From contig NZ_JACHDR010000001.1 of the NCBI RefSeq assembly GCF_014201135.1, positions 806,001-870,000 of the forward strand: DNA of 64,000 nt, read 5' to 3'. The stretch comes from Neomicrococcus aestuarii (GTDB taxonomy: Bacteria > Actinomycetota > Actinomycetes > Actinomycetales > Micrococcaceae). Numbering within the stretch: position 1 is the stretch's first letter; each line of letters opens with the position of its first letter. The position numbers and the translations under genes are program-made. The notes beneath the pieces are model-generated. The model saw nothing but the letters and a program-made list of their open reading frames with translations. It was not told where the DNA came from and ran no database searches. Shown piece after piece: positions 29,492-40,738 of this stretch.

Positions 29492-29953
29492 CTAGTTGGT
29501 GGTGGGGCCGGGGTTCTCAGGGGCTGACTTCGCAAGGTTCTCGCGTTCCCACTCGGCCTGCTTCTCATCGCGGCGCTTGTTTTCAAGATCCACCATGCGG
29601 CCCTTCGTGACCCCGTACCACCAGGTGATGGCAAAGAGAATGCCGACGAAGAACATCATGGGTTCCAAGAAGCCGAACAGCACCATGACAATCTGGATGA
29701 TCCAACCGATCCAATAGCCCAGCGGCTTCTTCAAGAGCGAGCACGTCATGATGCACGCCACCGTGATGATGAGTGCGGCCGCCAAGATCCACGGAGCGAT
29801 GGGCTCAGCGCGGCGCAATCCGAAGATCGCGATGCCCGCGAAGAACATCACGAAAGCCTCGAGGCTCAAGATGGTGGAGGCGAAGAGCACTCGAGTGGAG
29901 CGCCGTGGCTTCGGAGTTCCCGGGGCGGGGCGTGGTTTGCGTTCTCTTGCCAT
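29492..29953 (-). CDS. DUF4233 membrane protein
   Basis: A 153-residue protein with a basic N-terminus ([19 protein letters not shown]). Four membrane helices follow: [54 protein letters not shown] and [16 protein letters not shown]. An acidic and basic tail ends the protein. It sits 3 bp after folC and before ndk, the standard actinobacterial place of this family, whose function is unknown. Confidence 0.88.
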   Translation of the reverse strand: MARERKPRPAPGTPKPRRSTRVLFASTILSLEAFVMFFAGIAIFGLRRAEPIAPWILAAALIITVACIMTCSLLKKPLGYWIGWIIQIVMVLFGFLEPMMFFVGILFAITWWYGVTKGRMVDLENKRRDEKQAEWERENLAKSAPENPGPTTN

Positions 29954-29956
29954 GGC

Positions 29957-31315
29957 CTACTTCCCCAGCAAGGTGCGCGCTTCGCCCACCAAGGTAATGG
30001 AACCGGTAATCAGGATTCCGCCACCAAAGTCCTCAGCCTCGTCAGCTCGCGAGACAGCCCAGTCCAGGGCGTCGTCCAGCTTTTCCGTGACGTGCATGTC
30101 CTCTTCATCAAAGCCCGCGTTGATGGCCAGCGTGGCCAATTCCCCGGCTGGAATAGCGCGCGGTGAGGTGGACTGCGTGAGGCAAATATCCTCTACCAGC
30201 TCACCGTATTGGCGGTACATTTCCTCGAGCATGGACTGTGCATCCTTCTCTTGAAGAATGCCCACCACGAGGACCAGCTTGCTGAAGCCGAAGGACTCCT
30301 TAATGGCTTCCGCTGAAACGCGGACACCATCCGGGTTGTGACCGGCATCGACCAGAACCGTGGGCGAGGTACGCACTACTTCGAGTCGACCAGGGCTGGA
30401 GGCAGCCTCAAAGCCGGCGCGAACCAGGTCCTCGTTCAGCATGGTTTCGCCGCCGCCAATGAACGCTTCAACCGCGGCGAGAGCGACGGCAGCGTTCTGG
30501 GCTTGGTGCTTTCCGTGGAGCGGAAGCGCAATGTCCTCGTAGCGGCCGGCAAGACCGGAAATGGTGATGGCTTGTCCACCCACGGCGATGTCACGGCGTT
30601 CCACGCCGAACTCCACACCCTCAAAGCGGAACGGAGCACCCACTTCTCGAGCCTTCTCCAGCAGTACCTGAGCAGCCTCGGGTTCTTGCTCCGAGGAGAT
30701 CAAGAAGCCGCCCGGCTTGATGATGCCGGACTTCTCCAAGGCGATGTCATAGACGGTATCCCCCAACAGATCGGTGTGATCCAGGGAGATCGGCGTGACG
30801 ACGGAAACCTGTCCGTCGCCCACGTTCGTGGCGTCGGTGATTCCGCCCAAGCCCACCTCGATCACAGCAACATCCACGGGCTGATCCGCGAAGATCGCGT
30901 ACCCCAAGATGGTCACTGCCTCAAAGTAGGTGAGCTTGTTCTCGCCGCGCTCTTCGAGCTCTTGATCCACCATCAGAAGGTAAGGGCGGATCTCATCCCA
31001 AATGCGCACGAACGTCTCATCATCAACGGGCTCGCCGTCAATCACAATGCGTTCGGTGACCTTGGCCAAGTGAGGGCTCGTGTAGCGGCCGGTGCGCAAG
31101 TTGTGAGCCATCAGGAGGGCCTCAATCATGCGCGCGGTGCTGGTCTTACCGTTGGTGCCGGTGATGTGGATGATCGGGAAGGCCTTGTTGGGCTCCCCCA
31201 AGATTTCCATGGCACGGAACATGGGCTCCATGCGCGGTTCAATCTTGTTTTCCGGCGCGCGGCTGAGCAGCTCAGCATAAACGCTGGCTACCGAGTACTC
31301 GTCATACGTGCTCAC
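29957..31315 (-). CDS. folC: bifunctional folylpolyglutamate synthase / dihydrofolate synthase
   Basis: A 452-residue Mur-ligase-type enzyme with the P-loop [66 protein letters not shown] and [10 protein letters not shown] follow. It adds glutamate to dihydropteroate and folates. The start overlaps the ileS stop by 4 bp, so ileS-folC-DUF4233 are tightly linked. Confidence 0.97.
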   Translation of the reverse strand: MSTYDEYSVASVYAELLSRAPENKIEPRMEPMFRAMEILGEPNKAFPIIHITGTNGKTSTARMIEALLMAHNLRTGRYTSPHLAKVTERIVIDGEPVDDETFVRIWDEIRPYLLMVDQELEERGENKLTYFEAVTILGYAIFADQPVDVAVIEVGLGGITDATNVGDGQVSVVTPISLDHTDLLGDTVYDIALEKSGIIKPGGFLISSEQEPEAAQVLLEKAREVGAPFRFEGVEFGVERRDIAVGGQAITISGLAGRYEDIALPLHGKHQAQNAAVALAAVEAFIGGGETMLNEDLVRAGFEAASSPGRLEVVRTSPTVLVDAGHNPDGVRVSAEAIKESFGFSKLVLVVGILQEKDAQSMLEEMYRQYGELVEDICLTQSTSPRAIPAGELATLAINAGFDEEDMHVTEKLDDALDWAVSRADEAEDFGGGILITGSITLVGEARTLLGK

Positions 31316-34300
31316 GCGTTGTCTCCTGATTCGGCGACAGCTGCTGGTGCAGCGTCCTCTGTTGGTGCTGCAGCAGCTGAGCCCTGGCCGGAGCCAAGCT
31401 TCTGAACGTTCGCTTCGATCTTCTCGAGCGAGTCTTCCACCACAAGTTCCAGCTCCAGGGTCAACGTTTCACCCTTGACGAGTTCTTCGTTGGCACGGAC
31501 GGCGCCAATCTCATTCGCCGGGCCGGTCAGCACCGTGCGGATGCGGTCGCTGACCGCGAAGTCAGCTTCCTTACGAGCGCTCTGGATCAAACGAACCACG
31601 TCACGGGCGATGCCTTCGGCTTCGAGTTCCGCGGTGACCTCGGTATCGAGGACCACGAATCCGCCGCCCGGAAGAACGGACACTGCTCCGGCGCCTTCGG
31701 CGGCTACGGACTCCAGCGTGTATTCGGACTCGAGTAGCTCCAAGCCGCCTGCCGTGACAACTCCAGCGTCATTGACGCTCCAGTCACCGGACTTGGCGCC
31801 CTTGATAGCTTGCTGAACGTTCTTGCCCAAGCGCGGTCCGGCCGCGCGAGCGTTCACGGTCAGCTGCTGAGAAAGCCCGTAATCGGCGGAGCTGGTGGTA
31901 GCGGCATCCACGAAGGACACCTCACGCACGTTCAGCTCATCCGCGATGATCGAGGCGAAGGTTTCGCTCAATCGTGCAGGCTCGGCAACGGCCGCCGTCA
32001 AAGACTGCAACGGCAAGCGCACGCGAAGCTTCGAGGCCTTGCGCAACGAGGAACCCGTGGAGCAGATGGTGCGGGTGAGCTCCATGGTCTCCACCAAGTC
32101 CACATCGTGTGGGAAGTCCTCGGCGTTCGGGTAGTCCGTCAAATGCACGGAACGCTCGCCCGTCAATCCGCGCCAGATCTCTTCCGTCACGAGTGGAAGC
32201 AACGGCGCTGCCACACGGCAGACCGTTTCCAAGCACGTGTAGAGCACGTCAAACGCTTGTTCGTCTTCGTTGAAGAAGCGTTCGCGGGAACGGCGCACGT
32301 ACCAGTTGGTGAGCGTTTCCATGTATGAGCGCACGGTCTCGGTGGCACCGGAGACGTCGTAGGCGTCCATATTTTCCTTGACCTCGCGCACCAAGTTTCC
32401 GGTGGCGGAGAGCATGTAGGAATCCAGTGGATCGCTCGAGGTGTAGCGCAGCTTGGCTTCGTAGCCAGCGCCGTTGTTCGCGGCGTTCGTGTAGAGGCTG
32501 AAGAAGTGCCATACGTTCCACAGCGGCAAGAGCACCTGACGCACGCCTTCGCGGATGCCTTCCTCGGTGACAATCAGGTTGCCACCGCGAAGGATCGGAG
32601 AGTTCATGAGGAACCAGCGCATCGCGTCTGAACCGTCACGGTCCAGCACTTCGTTCACGTTCGGGTAGTTGCGCAAGGACTTGGACATCTTCTGTCCATC
32701 GGATCCCAACACAATGCCGTGGCTGATGACGTTCTTGAACGCGGGGCGCTTGAACAGTGCGGTAGCCAAGATGTGCAGCGTGTAGAACCAGCCGCGCGTC
32801 TGGCCGATGTACTCCACGATGAAGTCAGCCGGGTTGTGGGTATCAAACCACTCGCGGTTCTCCATAGGGTAGTGAACCTGCGCGTACGGCATGGAACCGG
32901 AGTCGAACCACACGTCCAGGACGTCCTCGACGCGGCGCATCATGGACTGTCCCGTGGGATCGTCCGGGTTAGGGCGCACCAGTTCGTCGATGAACGGACG
33001 GTGCAGGTCAACTTGACCCTCGTGGTTCAACGGCAAACGACCAAACGCCTCTTCGATCTCGGACAAAGAGCCATAGACCTCGGTGCGTGGGTATTCAGGA
33101 TTGTCAGATTCCCACACAGGGATGGGCGAACCCCAGAAGCGGTTGCGGGAGATGGACCAGTCACGAGCGTTCTCGAGCCACTTGCCGAACTGGCCGTGCT
33201 TGACGTTGCCCGGGATCCAGTTGATCTCTTCATTCAGTTCAAGCATCTGCTCCTTGAACTTCGTGACGGAGACATACCACGAGGAGATCGCGCGGTATAT
33301 GAGCGGCGTGCGGCAGCGCCAGCAGTGTGGGTAGGAGTGCTCGTAGGTTGCTTGGCGAGCCAGCACGCCCTTTTCCTTGAGGACACGGATGATGGTCCTG
33401 TTCGCCTCGAACACCTGCACGCCAGCGATCTCAGCGAGCTCGGTGGAGCCTGATGGGCTTGGCTTGGCGAAGAGCGGAAGGAACTTCGCGCCTTCATCTA
33501 CGGACAGCACCACAGGGATTCCGGCAGCTTCACAGATAGCTTGGTCATCTTCACCGTAGGCAGGAGCCTGGTGAACAATGCCGGTACCGTCCGTGGTGGT
33601 GACGTAGTCAGCCACAAGGATGCGCCATGCGGTTCCGGTGCCGTAGGTCTCATCGTCCGTGAAGTAATCGAACAGCGGCGTGTAGGTCACGTCTTCAAGT
33701 TCGGTGCCCTGGAACTCGCGAGTGACAGCGGCCGTTGCGGCAGCTGCGTCGTCGTACCCAAGATCCTTCGCGTGCGCACCCAGCAAATCCTTCGCAAGCA
33801 AGAATGCTTTCGGTGCGAAGTTCTCGCCAACGCCAGCGCCGTGCGGGCCAGCCGGAACGGTCACGTAGGTGACCTGAGGACCAACCGCTAGAGCCTGGTT
33901 GGTAGGAAGGGTCCACGGCGTCGTGGTCCATGCGAGCGCGTAGGTTCCGCCGAGGCCCAGCGCGTCAGCCTTCTCCCCCGCCAGCTCGAAAGCCACCGTG
34001 ACCGTGGGGTCCTGGCGGTTCTTGTAGACGTCATCATCCATGCGCAATTCATGGTTTGACAGCGGCGTTTCGTCTTTCCAGCAGTATGGAAGAACGCGGA
34101 AACCCTTGTAGGTCAGGCCCTGATCGCTGAGGTTCTTGAACGCCCACAGCACGGATTCCATGTAGCCCACGTTGAGGGTCTTGTAGTCGTTGTCGAAGTC
34201 CACCCAGCGTGCCTGGCGGGTCACGTACTCGCGCCACTCGTCGGTGTACTTCAGGACGGAAGCGCGGCACGCGTCGTTGAACTTGTCGATGCCCATGGCA

Positions 34301-34659
34301 AGGATTTCGTTCTTATCCGTCATGCCCAGCTGCTTCATGGCTTCCAGCTCAGCCGGCAAACCGTGCGTGTCCCAACCGAAGCGGCGCTCAACGCGGCGGC
34401 CCTGCTGCGTCTGGTAACGCGCCACAAGGTCCTTCACGTAGCCGGTCAGCAAGTGACCGTAGTGCGGGAGGCCGTTCGCGAAGGGAGGGCCGTCATAGAA
34501 CACGAACTCGTTCTCACCGGCGGCGCGCTGATCGATGCTGGCTTGGAACGTTCCGTCCTCATCCCAATACTTCAGGATGCGTTCTTCGATTTCGGGGAAG
34601 CGCGGAGACGAAGCCGTCCCGCGGTGGGGATCTGTGGTGGCCTTGGGGTAAAAGCTCAT
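31312..34659 (-). CDS. ileS: isoleucyl-tRNA synthetase
   Basis: A 1115-residue class I synthetase. The start is ATG 34659 ([10 protein letters not shown]), with AGGA 6 nt upstream; ATG at 34674 is less well placed. The HIGH-type motif is in [12 protein letters not shown] and the KMSKS loop is [13 protein letters not shown]. The CP1 editing domain contains [16 protein letters not shown]. The C-terminal RNA-binding region ends in an Ala-rich tail. It is the large actinobacterial and eukaryote-like IleS form. Translation is probably controlled by the T-box just upstream. Confidence 0.98.
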   Translation of the reverse strand: MSFYPKATTDPHRGTASSPRFPEIEERILKYWDEDGTFQASIDQRAAGENEFVFYDGPPFANGLPHYGHLLTGYVKDLVARYQTQQGRRVERRFGWDTHGLPAELEAMKQLGMTDKNEILAMGIDKFNDACRASVLKYTDEWREYVTRQARWVDFDNDYKTLNVGYMESVLWAFKNLSDQGLTYKGFRVLPYCWKDETPLSNHELRMDDDVYKNRQDPTVTVAFELAGEKADALGLGGTYALAWTTTPWTLPTNQALAVGPQVTYVTVPAGPHGAGVGENFAPKAFLLAKDLLGAHAKDLGYDDAAAATAAVTREFQGTELEDVTYTPLFDYFTDDETYGTGTAWRILVADYVTTTDGTGIVHQAPAYGEDDQAICEAAGIPVVLSVDEGAKFLPLFAKPSPSGSTELAEIAGVQVFEANRTIIRVLKEKGVLARQATYEHSYPHCWRCRTPLIYRAISSWYVSVTKFKEQMLELNEEINWIPGNVKHGQFGKWLENARDWSISRNRFWGSPIPVWESDNPEYPRTEVYGSLSEIEEAFGRLPLNHEGQVDLHRPFIDELVRPNPDDPTGQSMMRRVEDVLDVWFDSGSMPYAQVHYPMENREWFDTHNPADFIVEYIGQTRGWFYTLHILATALFKRPAFKNVISHGIVLGSDGQKMSKSLRNYPNVNEVLDRDGSDAMRWFLMNSPILRGGNLIVTEEGIREGVRQVLLPLWNVWHFFSLYTNAANNGAGYEAKLRYTSSDPLDSYMLSATGNLVREVKENMDAYDVSGATETVRSYMETLTNWYVRRSRERFFNEDEQAFDVLYTCLETVCRVAAPLLPLVTEEIWRGLTGERSVHLTDYPNAEDFPHDVDLVETMELTRTICSTGSSLRKASKLRVRLPLQSLTAAVAEPARLSETFASIIADELNVREVSFVDAATTSSADYGLSQQLTVNARAAGPRLGKNVQQAIKGAKSGDWSVNDAGVVTAGGLELLESEYTLESVAAEGAGAVSVLPGGGFVVLDTEVTAELEAEGIARDVVRLIQSARKEADFAVSDRIRTVLTGPANEIGAVRANEELVKGETLTLELELVVEDSLEKIEANVQKLGSGQGSAAAAPTEDAAPAAVAESGDNA

Positions 34660-34674
34660 GGTCAGTCCTGGCAT

Positions 34675-34902
34675 CGGCGACCCGGTGAGGGTCTTTACTT
34701 CGATGCGGGGACGACGTCCTTCTACATGGGCAGAAGGGTCGCGGTACCACCCCGCTTGCGCCGAATCCCTTTTTAGAGGACGACGACGCCGCTTGATTAC
34801 CGCTATAACGGACGGTTCCGTTCGGGTCTAGTAAGAACCGTTGCCGGCTCCGTTCTTCCGAATGCTCGCCGGTGATGGCCGGGTCAACGCAAGTACCACC
34901 AT
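34675..34902 (-). promoter_or_regulatory. T-box riboswitch controlling ileS
   Basis: The leader contains the T-box core CGGGGTGGTACCGCG on the minus strand (about 34740-34754), the hallmark tRNA acceptor-binding bulge. Near the 5' end, CCATCACCGGCGAGC (about 34866-34880) carries ATC at 34874-34876, a fitting Ile specifier on an ultrashort stem I as in actinobacterial ileS leaders. No terminator hairpin with U-run is present, so control is probably translational through the ileS ribosome site. A -10-like TATTAT lies at 34903-34908, near the SDR stop. Confidence 0.85.
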
Positions 34903-34909
34903 AATACCG

Positions 34910-35692
34910 CTAGTTCTTGCGGATCACCTTATGCACCGCCGCTTGAGCTACGGGGCGAACTACGATCTCATCCAAGTTCACGTGGTGTGGCGCATTCACG
35001 GCGTAGGAGACGATGTCCGCGATGTCCTCGGCGAGCAGCGGCTTCTCCACTCCTTGGTACACATTCTCGGCGGCTTCCTTCGAGCCCAACCGCACCAGCG
35101 AGAACTCTTCCGTGTACACCATGCCCGGCAGAACTTCGATCACGCGGACGTTGTTCTCCGCTTCTTCGAGGCGGAGTGCGTGGGTCATGGCGCGCTCTGC
35201 GGACTTCGCTGCGTTGTAGCCGCCACCGCCTTCGTAGGACACAAGGGCCGCCATGCTGGTCATGTTCAGGACGGTGCCTTCGCCTTGTTCTCTCAGCATG
35301 GGCAAAAACGCACGGGTGACCTTCATGGTGCCCAGGACGTTGATGGCGTACATGCGCTCCCAATCTTCGTCCTTGGCGTTGCCGATGGTATCGACGCCTA
35401 GGGCGCCACCGGCGATGTTGATGACGGTGTCCACGCCGCCTTGCTCCGTCACGGTCTTCAGGAGGCGATCGATGTCTTCCTGAACCGTCACGTCACCCAC
35501 GACGGCAACTGCGCCGGCGGCTTCGGCCACGCTGGTGAGCTTGTCTTCACGACGAGCGAAAGCAAAGACCTTCCATCCCTTGTCTGCCAGCGCGGCAACG
35601 GTGGCTGCGCCGATTCCGGAGCTCGCGCCGGTGACGACGGCGGCGCGCTGGGTGGGGGTGTTTTCGATTTCGGAATTCGTGTTCTGGCTCAT
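34910..35692 (-). CDS. SDR family NAD(P)-dependent oxidoreductase
   Basis: A 260-residue classical short-chain dehydrogenase. The cofactor motif TGASSGIGAATV is near residue 21, and the NAAG-type motif is NIAGGALG. Catalytic Ser lies in LNMTSMAALVSYEGGGG and the YxxxK motif is YNAAKSA. PGMVYTEEF follows. The substrate is unknown; the sequence resembles the serine/3-hydroxy acid (YdfG-like) dehydrogenases. It lies directly upstream of the ileS T-box. Confidence 0.9.
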   Translation of the reverse strand: MSQNTNSEIENTPTQRAAVVTGASSGIGAATVAALADKGWKVFAFARREDKLTSVAEAAGAVAVVGDVTVQEDIDRLLKTVTEQGGVDTVINIAGGALGVDTIGNAKDEDWERMYAINVLGTMKVTRAFLPMLREQGEGTVLNMTSMAALVSYEGGGGYNAAKSAERAMTHALRLEEAENNVRVIEVLPGMVYTEEFSLVRLGSKEAAENVYQGVEKPLLAEDIADIVSYAVNAPHHVNLDEIVVRPVAQAAVHKVIRKN

Positions 35693-35755
35693 ACTGTCAG
35701 CCTACCGGGAGAGGCATTTCGAGGAAGCGCATGTGAACGTGAAAGAATAGCTGGC

Positions 35756-38380
35756 ATGTCCTCTGATATCTCGGGCACAGACACGCCCAATTCCGTTTCC
35801 GTTCCAGACAAACCAGCTCTTGAAGGACTTGAGGAGGCCTTGACCGCCCGATGGCGTTCAGAGGGCATCTACAAGTTCGATCAGAACACCACGCGCGAGC
35901 AGGTGTTCTCCATTGACACTCCCCCGCCGACGGCCTCCGGCTCCCTGCACGTGGGACACATCTTCTCCTACACGCAGACGGACGTTCTTGCGCGCTACCA
36001 GCGCATGAACGGTAAGAACGTCTTCTACCCCATGGGTTGGGATGACAACGGCTTGCCTACCGAGCGCCGTGTCCAGAACTTCTACGGCGTGCGGTGCGAA
36101 CCGTCCAAGCCGTACGATCCCACCTACGAACCCCCAGCTCAGCCCGCCAAGAACCAGCGCGATTGGGACGTCATCTCCCGCCAGAACTTCATTGAGCTGT
36201 GCGAGCGCTTGTCCGCCGAGGATGAGAAGGTCTTCGAGCACCTCTTCACCACGCTGGGCTTGTCCGTTGACTGGGACATCACCTACCGCACCATAGACGA
36301 TCACTCCCGTGCCACCTCGCAGCGCGCCTTCTTGCGCGACTTCCAGGCCGGCAATGCCTACTTGTCCGAAGCCCCGACGCTGTGGGACGTCACGTTCCGC
36401 ACCGCTGTTGCTCAGGCCGAGCTTGAGGACCGCGAAGTAGCTGGCGCGTACTACCGTTACGCTTTCACCGCCGAAGACGGCGAGAAGGTGTTCATTGAGA
36501 CCACGCGTCCTGAGCTCTTGGCTGCTTGTGCAGCTCTTGTGGCCAACCCCGACGATGACCGCTACAAGCACCTCTTCGGCAAGACCGTCACCTCTCCCCT
36601 GTTTGAGGTTCCAGTCACCGTATACCCACACCCGTTGGCGAAGGCTGACAAGGGTTCCGGTATCGCCATGGTGTGTACCTTCGGTGACCTCACGGACGTG
36701 ACCTGGTGGCGCGAGCTGCAGTTGCCTACCCGTGCGATCATCGGCCGCGACGGCCGCGTTTCCGCAGACACCCCAGAGTGGATCACCACCGAGGCCGGCC
36801 GCGAGGCGTACGCCAACGTTGCTGGAAAGACGGCCTTCTCTGCGAAGGAAGCCGTTGTCTCCATGCTCACCGAGCGTGAACTCTTGGACGGCGAACCAAA
36901 GAAGATCATGCACGCCGTGAACTTCTACGAAAAGGGCGACAAGCCCCTCGAAGTTGTCACGTCCCGTCAGTGGTACATCCGCAACGGTGGCCTCGACGAA
37001 GCTCGCCGCAACACCATGATTTCGCGCGGTCGCGAAATCGAGTTCCACCCGAGCTTCATGCGCTCCCGCTACGAGAACTGGGTTGCCGGCTTGAACGGTG
37101 ACTGGCTAGTGTCCCGTCAGCGATTCTTCGGTGTGCCGATTCCGGTCTGGTACGCCCTCGATGAGCAGGGCGAGCCACGCTACGACGCCCCGATTGTTCC
37201 GACCGAGGACATGCTTCCGGTTGACCCTGCCGCTCAGCCTGCACCGGGATTCGATGAGTCCCAGCGCGGCGTCCCGAATGGCTTCATGGGTGACCCGGAT
37301 GTTTTGGATACCTGGGCCACGTCCTCTTTGACTCCGCAGATTGTGGGCAAGTGGGGCGTTGACGAGGATTACTTCTCCAAGGTCTTCCCGTTTGACATGC
37401 GCCCTCAGGGCCACGACATCATCCGCACGTGGCTCTTCGCGACTGCCGTCCGTGCCGATTCTTTGCAGAACGCCGCACCGTGGAAGCACGCCGCTATCTC
37501 CGGCTGGATCCTTGATCCGGACCGCAAGAAGATGTCCAAGTCCAAGGGCAACGTGGTTGTCCCTAACGAGATCTTGGATGAGTTTGGCTCCGACGCCGTG
37601 CGCTACTGGGCAGCTTCTGCCAAGTTGGGTGCGGACACCGCGTACGAAGTCGCTCAGATGAAGATTGGTCGCCGCCTGGCCATCAAGCTTCTGAACGCTT
37701 CGAAGTTCGCTTTGAACTTGGGCGCTACCGAGGCAAACATCATCACGGATGACGCCGCAGTGGTCACCAACGCTTTGGACCGTTCGCTGTTGGTTCGCCT
37801 TGCTGAGGTGGTCGAGCAGAGCACGCGCGCGTTCGAGCAGTTCGACTACGCTCGTGCTCTCGATATCACTGAATCCTTCTTCTGGTCGTTCACTGATGAC
37901 TACGTGGAACTCATCAAGGACCGTGCGTACGGTGCCCGCGGCGAGACCGAGCAGGCTAGCGTTCTGGCAACGCTCGCCACCACGCTTGACGCTGTCCTTC
38001 GCTTGTTGGCTCCGTTCCAGCCGTTTGCTACCGAAGAGGTCTGGGGTTGGTGGCGTGCAGGTTCCATCCACCGCGCTTCGTGGCCGTCGGCTGCTTCGTT
38101 CGCGAACGCCGTCTCTGACGCTGACACTCACGTGTTGACCGACGTCGCTTTGGCATTGGGTGGCCTGCGTAAGGCTAAGTCTGAGGCCAAGGTCAAGCAG
38201 CGCACCGAGGTCACCAGCGCTACCGTGAATGCACCGAGCGAACAGATCGAGCGCATCAAGTTGGGTCTGGGCGATCTCCTCGCAGCCGGCAACGCCAAGG
38301 AACTGGCCTTCGCCGCTTCGGAGAGCGAACTCAGCATCAGTGACGTTGTGCTTGCTGAGCAGGAAACGCCGACCGCCTAG
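35756..38380 (+). CDS. valS: valyl-tRNA synthetase
   Basis: An 874-residue enzyme from ATG 35756 (MSSDISGTDTPN); the open frame continues upstream but there is no alternative with better support. The HIGH motif is in ASGSLHVGHIF and KMSKS in DRKKMSKSKGNVV. WDDNGLPTERRVQ and editing-domain signals lie between. The C-terminal coiled-coil arm of long ValS proteins appears absent. No T-box was recognised upstream. Confidence 0.97.
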   Translation: MSSDISGTDTPNSVSVPDKPALEGLEEALTARWRSEGIYKFDQNTTREQVFSIDTPPPTASGSLHVGHIFSYTQTDVLARYQRMNGKNVFYPMGWDDNGLPTERRVQNFYGVRCEPSKPYDPTYEPPAQPAKNQRDWDVISRQNFIELCERLSAEDEKVFEHLFTTLGLSVDWDITYRTIDDHSRATSQRAFLRDFQAGNAYLSEAPTLWDVTFRTAVAQAELEDREVAGAYYRYAFTAEDGEKVFIETTRPELLAACAALVANPDDDRYKHLFGKTVTSPLFEVPVTVYPHPLAKADKGSGIAMVCTFGDLTDVTWWRELQLPTRAIIGRDGRVSADTPEWITTEAGREAYANVAGKTAFSAKEAVVSMLTERELLDGEPKKIMHAVNFYEKGDKPLEVVTSRQWYIRNGGLDEARRNTMISRGREIEFHPSFMRSRYENWVAGLNGDWLVSRQRFFGVPIPVWYALDEQGEPRYDAPIVPTEDMLPVDPAAQPAPGFDESQRGVPNGFMGDPDVLDTWATSSLTPQIVGKWGVDEDYFSKVFPFDMRPQGHDIIRTWLFATAVRADSLQNAAPWKHAAISGWILDPDRKKMSKSKGNVVVPNEILDEFGSDAVRYWAASAKLGADTAYEVAQMKIGRRLAIKLLNASKFALNLGATEANIITDDAAVVTNALDRSLLVRLAEVVEQSTRAFEQFDYARALDITESFFWSFTDDYVELIKDRAYGARGETEQASVLATLATTLDAVLRLLAPFQPFATEEVWGWWRAGSIHRASWPSAASFANAVSDADTHVLTDVALALGGLRKAKSEAKVKQRTEVTSATVNAPSEQIERIKLGLGDLLAAGNAKELAFAASESELSISDVVLAEQETPTA

Positions 38381-38443
38381 TCAGTGAGGTGCGGGTGCCG
38401 CGTGCACTCGCACCTATAGACGAGTGTTTGAAAAGCTCTTAAT

Positions 38444-38486
38444 AAACGAGTGGCCGCTAACTTTTCGTTAGCGGCCACTCGTTTTT
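38444..38486 (+). terminator. intrinsic terminator after valS
   Basis: The 17-bp stem AACGAGTGGCCGCTAAC and its complement (38445-38461, 38467-38483) has a TTTTC loop. It is followed by TTTTGTTG on the plus strand. Confidence 0.9.
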
Positions 38487-38529
38487 GTTGAATCACGCTC
38501 CCCGAAGTTCTGATTCAGCGATGCAATGT

Positions 38530-39159
38530 TTAGAGCTCAGTGACAGGCGATTCGGTGCGGCTACGCTTGATCTCGAAGAAGTGTGGGAAGGATGCGAGCT
38601 TCACGGCGGCGTCGAAGAATTCTCCAGCGTCCTCGCCCTTTGGAACACGGGTAATAACCGGTCCGAAGAAGGCGGTGCCGTTGAAGGCAACAACTGGGGT
38701 TCCGACGTCCTGACCTACGCGGCTGATGCCGTCTGCGTGGCTGGCACGAAGAGCCTCATCAACTTCGTCGGTGTGGGCAACGTTAGCGAGTTCTGCCGGG
38801 AGTCCAACGATCTCGAGTGCACGGCGTACAACCTCGTCACGGTCTTCCACCTTGTCCTGGTGAATCAGGGTGCCCATGGCGGTGTAGAGCTTTCCGATGA
38901 CTTCGTCACCGTGCTCCTGAGCGGCCTTGATGATCACGCGAACCGGTCCCCATGCAGTCTTGAGGTGGTTCTTGTAATCCTCGGGAAGCTCATCGCGGCC
39001 CTCGTTGAGGACTGCAAGGCTCATGACGTGCCAGTTGGTCTTAACGTTGCGGACCTTTTCCACTTCGAGCATCCAGCGGGACGTTGCCCAGGCGTAGGGG
39101 CAGGTGGGGTCAAACCAAAAATCGACGACTGATTGCTCTGCAGAAACGGTTTCAGACAC
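38530..39159 (-). CDS. DsbA-family thioredoxin-fold protein (mycothiol-dependent nitroreductase-like)
   Basis: A 210-residue cytosolic protein from GTG 39159 with GAGGAG upstream. The N-terminal motif VVDFWFDPTCPYAWATSRWMLEVEKV resembles the Rv2466c/DsbA-like group. Here the CxxC position reads CPYA, so the second Cys is replaced by Ala and only a monothiol mechanism is possible. The helical insert and GTPVVAFNGTAFFGPVI (cis-Pro loop) complete the fold. It lies 109 bp after clpX on the same strand. Confidence 0.8.
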   Translation of the reverse strand: MSETVSAEQSVVDFWFDPTCPYAWATSRWMLEVEKVRNVKTNWHVMSLAVLNEGRDELPEDYKNHLKTAWGPVRVIIKAAQEHGDEVIGKLYTAMGTLIHQDKVEDRDEVVRRALEIVGLPAELANVAHTDEVDEALRASHADGISRVGQDVGTPVVAFNGTAFFGPVITRVPKGEDAGEFFDAAVKLASFPHFFEIKRSRTESPVTEL

Positions 39160-39268
39160 AGGTCTCTCCTCTGAGGTAGGCGAAAAACTCGCAGGGTGCT
39201 CGTCCGCAGATTTGACCAGCTGAGCCAGCCTTCTGCGAGACAATGCTCTCTCGGCGTACAGCTATGGG

Positions 39269-40561
39269 TTAGGCCGATTTATTCCGGCGCTTGTTGGCTA
39301 CTTCGTGTGAAATCAAGGTGGGTTCCGCCTTGTCGATGACGATGTTGCGGTCGATAAGTACCTCGGCGACATCGGTTCGCCCCGGAAGATCGAACATGAT
39401 CCGTCCCAAGGTCTCTTCCAGAATGGCGCGCAGTCCGCGGGCACCAGTTCCACGTTCCAAAGCGAGGTCCGCGATGGCGTCCAGCGCATCTTCGGTGAAC
39501 GTCAAGGAGGCCCCGTCAAGCATGAACATCTTCTGGTACTGCTTGATGAGTGCGTTGCGTGGCGCGGTCAGAATCTGAATCAAGGCTGGCTTGTCCAGGT
39601 TTTCCACGGTGGTGATGATCGGCAGACGGCCAATGAATTCAGGAATGAGGCCGAACTTGAGCAAATCTTCTGGGCGAACATCAGAGAAGGAACCAGCCTC
39701 TTGGGACAAGCTCTTCAACGGGGCGCCAAAACCAATTCCCTTGCGGCCAGCGCGGGATCCAATGATGTCTTCAAGTCCAGCAAATGCTCCGGCAACAATG
39801 AAGAGCACGTTAGTGGTGTCAATTTGCAAGAACTCTTGGTGTGGATGCTTGCGACCGCCTTGAGGAGGAACAGAGGCAACCGTTCCTTCGAGGATCTTCA
39901 ACAGCGCCTGCTGAACGCCTTCGCCGGAAACGTCACGGGTGATGGATGGGTTCTCAGATTTGCGAGAGATCTTGTCAATCTCGTCAATGTAAATGATGCC
40001 CTGTTCGGCGCGCTTGACGTCATAGTCTGCGGCTTGAATGAGCTTCAAGAGAATGTTCTCAACGTCTTCGCCAACATAGCCGGCTTCGGTGAGGGACGTA
40101 GCGTCAGCCACCGCGAACGGAACGTTCAATCGCTTGGCGAGCGTCTGCGCTAGGTAGGTCTTACCGCAACCGGTAGGGCCGATCAGCAGGATGTTGGATT
40201 TGGAGACCTCAACCTCGTCGAGCGGGTTGGGTTCTACTCCGAGCTGGCTTGCCTTGGAGCTGTTGAGCGACTGGATGCGCTTGTAGTGGTTGTACACGGC
40301 AACGGCCAGTGCACGCTTGGCGCCTTCTTGGCCCACCACGAACTCTTGCAGGAAGTCGAAGATTTCCTTGGGGTACGGGAGCTGCATCTCCCCCTGCTCG
40401 GTGACTTCGCCGAGTTCCTCTTCAATAATCTCGTTGCACAGCTCAATGCATTCTGTGCAGATGTAAACACCTGGACCGGCGATCAATTTGCGAACGAGTT
40501 TTTGGCTCTTGCCGCAGAAGGAACACTTGAGCAGTTCTGAGCTTTCACCCATACGTGCCAT
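39269..40561 (-). CDS. clpX: ClpX ATPase subunit of Clp protease
   Basis: A 430-residue unfoldase starting [20 protein letters not shown]. The zinc-binding domain (CSFC...CTEC, residues 14-37) precedes the AAA+ module: Walker [11 protein letters not shown], Walker [11 protein letters not shown], the pore loop [11 protein letters not shown] and the IGF-type ClpP-binding loop (KGIGFGAP). GGAGG stands 11 nt before the ATG. It follows clpP1-clpP2 and feeds substrates to that protease. Confidence 0.97.
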   Translation of the reverse strand: MARMGESSELLKCSFCGKSQKLVRKLIAGPGVYICTECIELCNEIIEEELGEVTEQGEMQLPYPKEIFDFLQEFVVGQEGAKRALAVAVYNHYKRIQSLNSSKASQLGVEPNPLDEVEVSKSNILLIGPTGCGKTYLAQTLAKRLNVPFAVADATSLTEAGYVGEDVENILLKLIQAADYDVKRAEQGIIYIDEIDKISRKSENPSITRDVSGEGVQQALLKILEGTVASVPPQGGRKHPHQEFLQIDTTNVLFIVAGAFAGLEDIIGSRAGRKGIGFGAPLKSLSQEAGSFSDVRPEDLLKFGLIPEFIGRLPIITTVENLDKPALIQILTAPRNALIKQYQKMFMLDGASLTFTEDALDAIADLALERGTGARGLRAILEETLGRIMFDLPGRTDVAEVLIDRNIVIDKAEPTLISHEVANKRRNKSA

Positions 40562-40667
40562 ATGCGGTTCAACCTCCAAAGAAAGGTGCGGGAAAAATCA
40601 CACGAGCTTTTTGCCCGCCGAAACTAACTTCAACTCTAGTTCAGTACCGGGACACTTAGATGAACGA

Positions 40668-40700
40668 CTTGGGGCGTGCCTGCAAAAGACACGCCCCAAG
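40668..40700 (-). terminator. hairpin between clpP2 and clpX
   Basis: Stem CTTGGGGCGTG / CACGCCCCAAG (40668-40678, 40690-40700) with an 11-nt loop. The minus-strand flank TCGTTCATC is a weak U-run. It would separate or attenuate clpP from clpX transcription. Confidence 0.6.
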
Positions 40701-40738
40701 GAGCAATAACCTTCACCCGTGGGTGAATTGGAGTAACA

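Noticed and set aside
35858-37048. 396-residue minus-strand frame opposite valS
   Set aside because: Antisense of a well-conserved synthetase; long only because of codon bias.
37106-38131. 341-residue minus-strand frame opposite the valS 3' half
   Set aside because: Same reason; Arg/Ser-rich with no domain.
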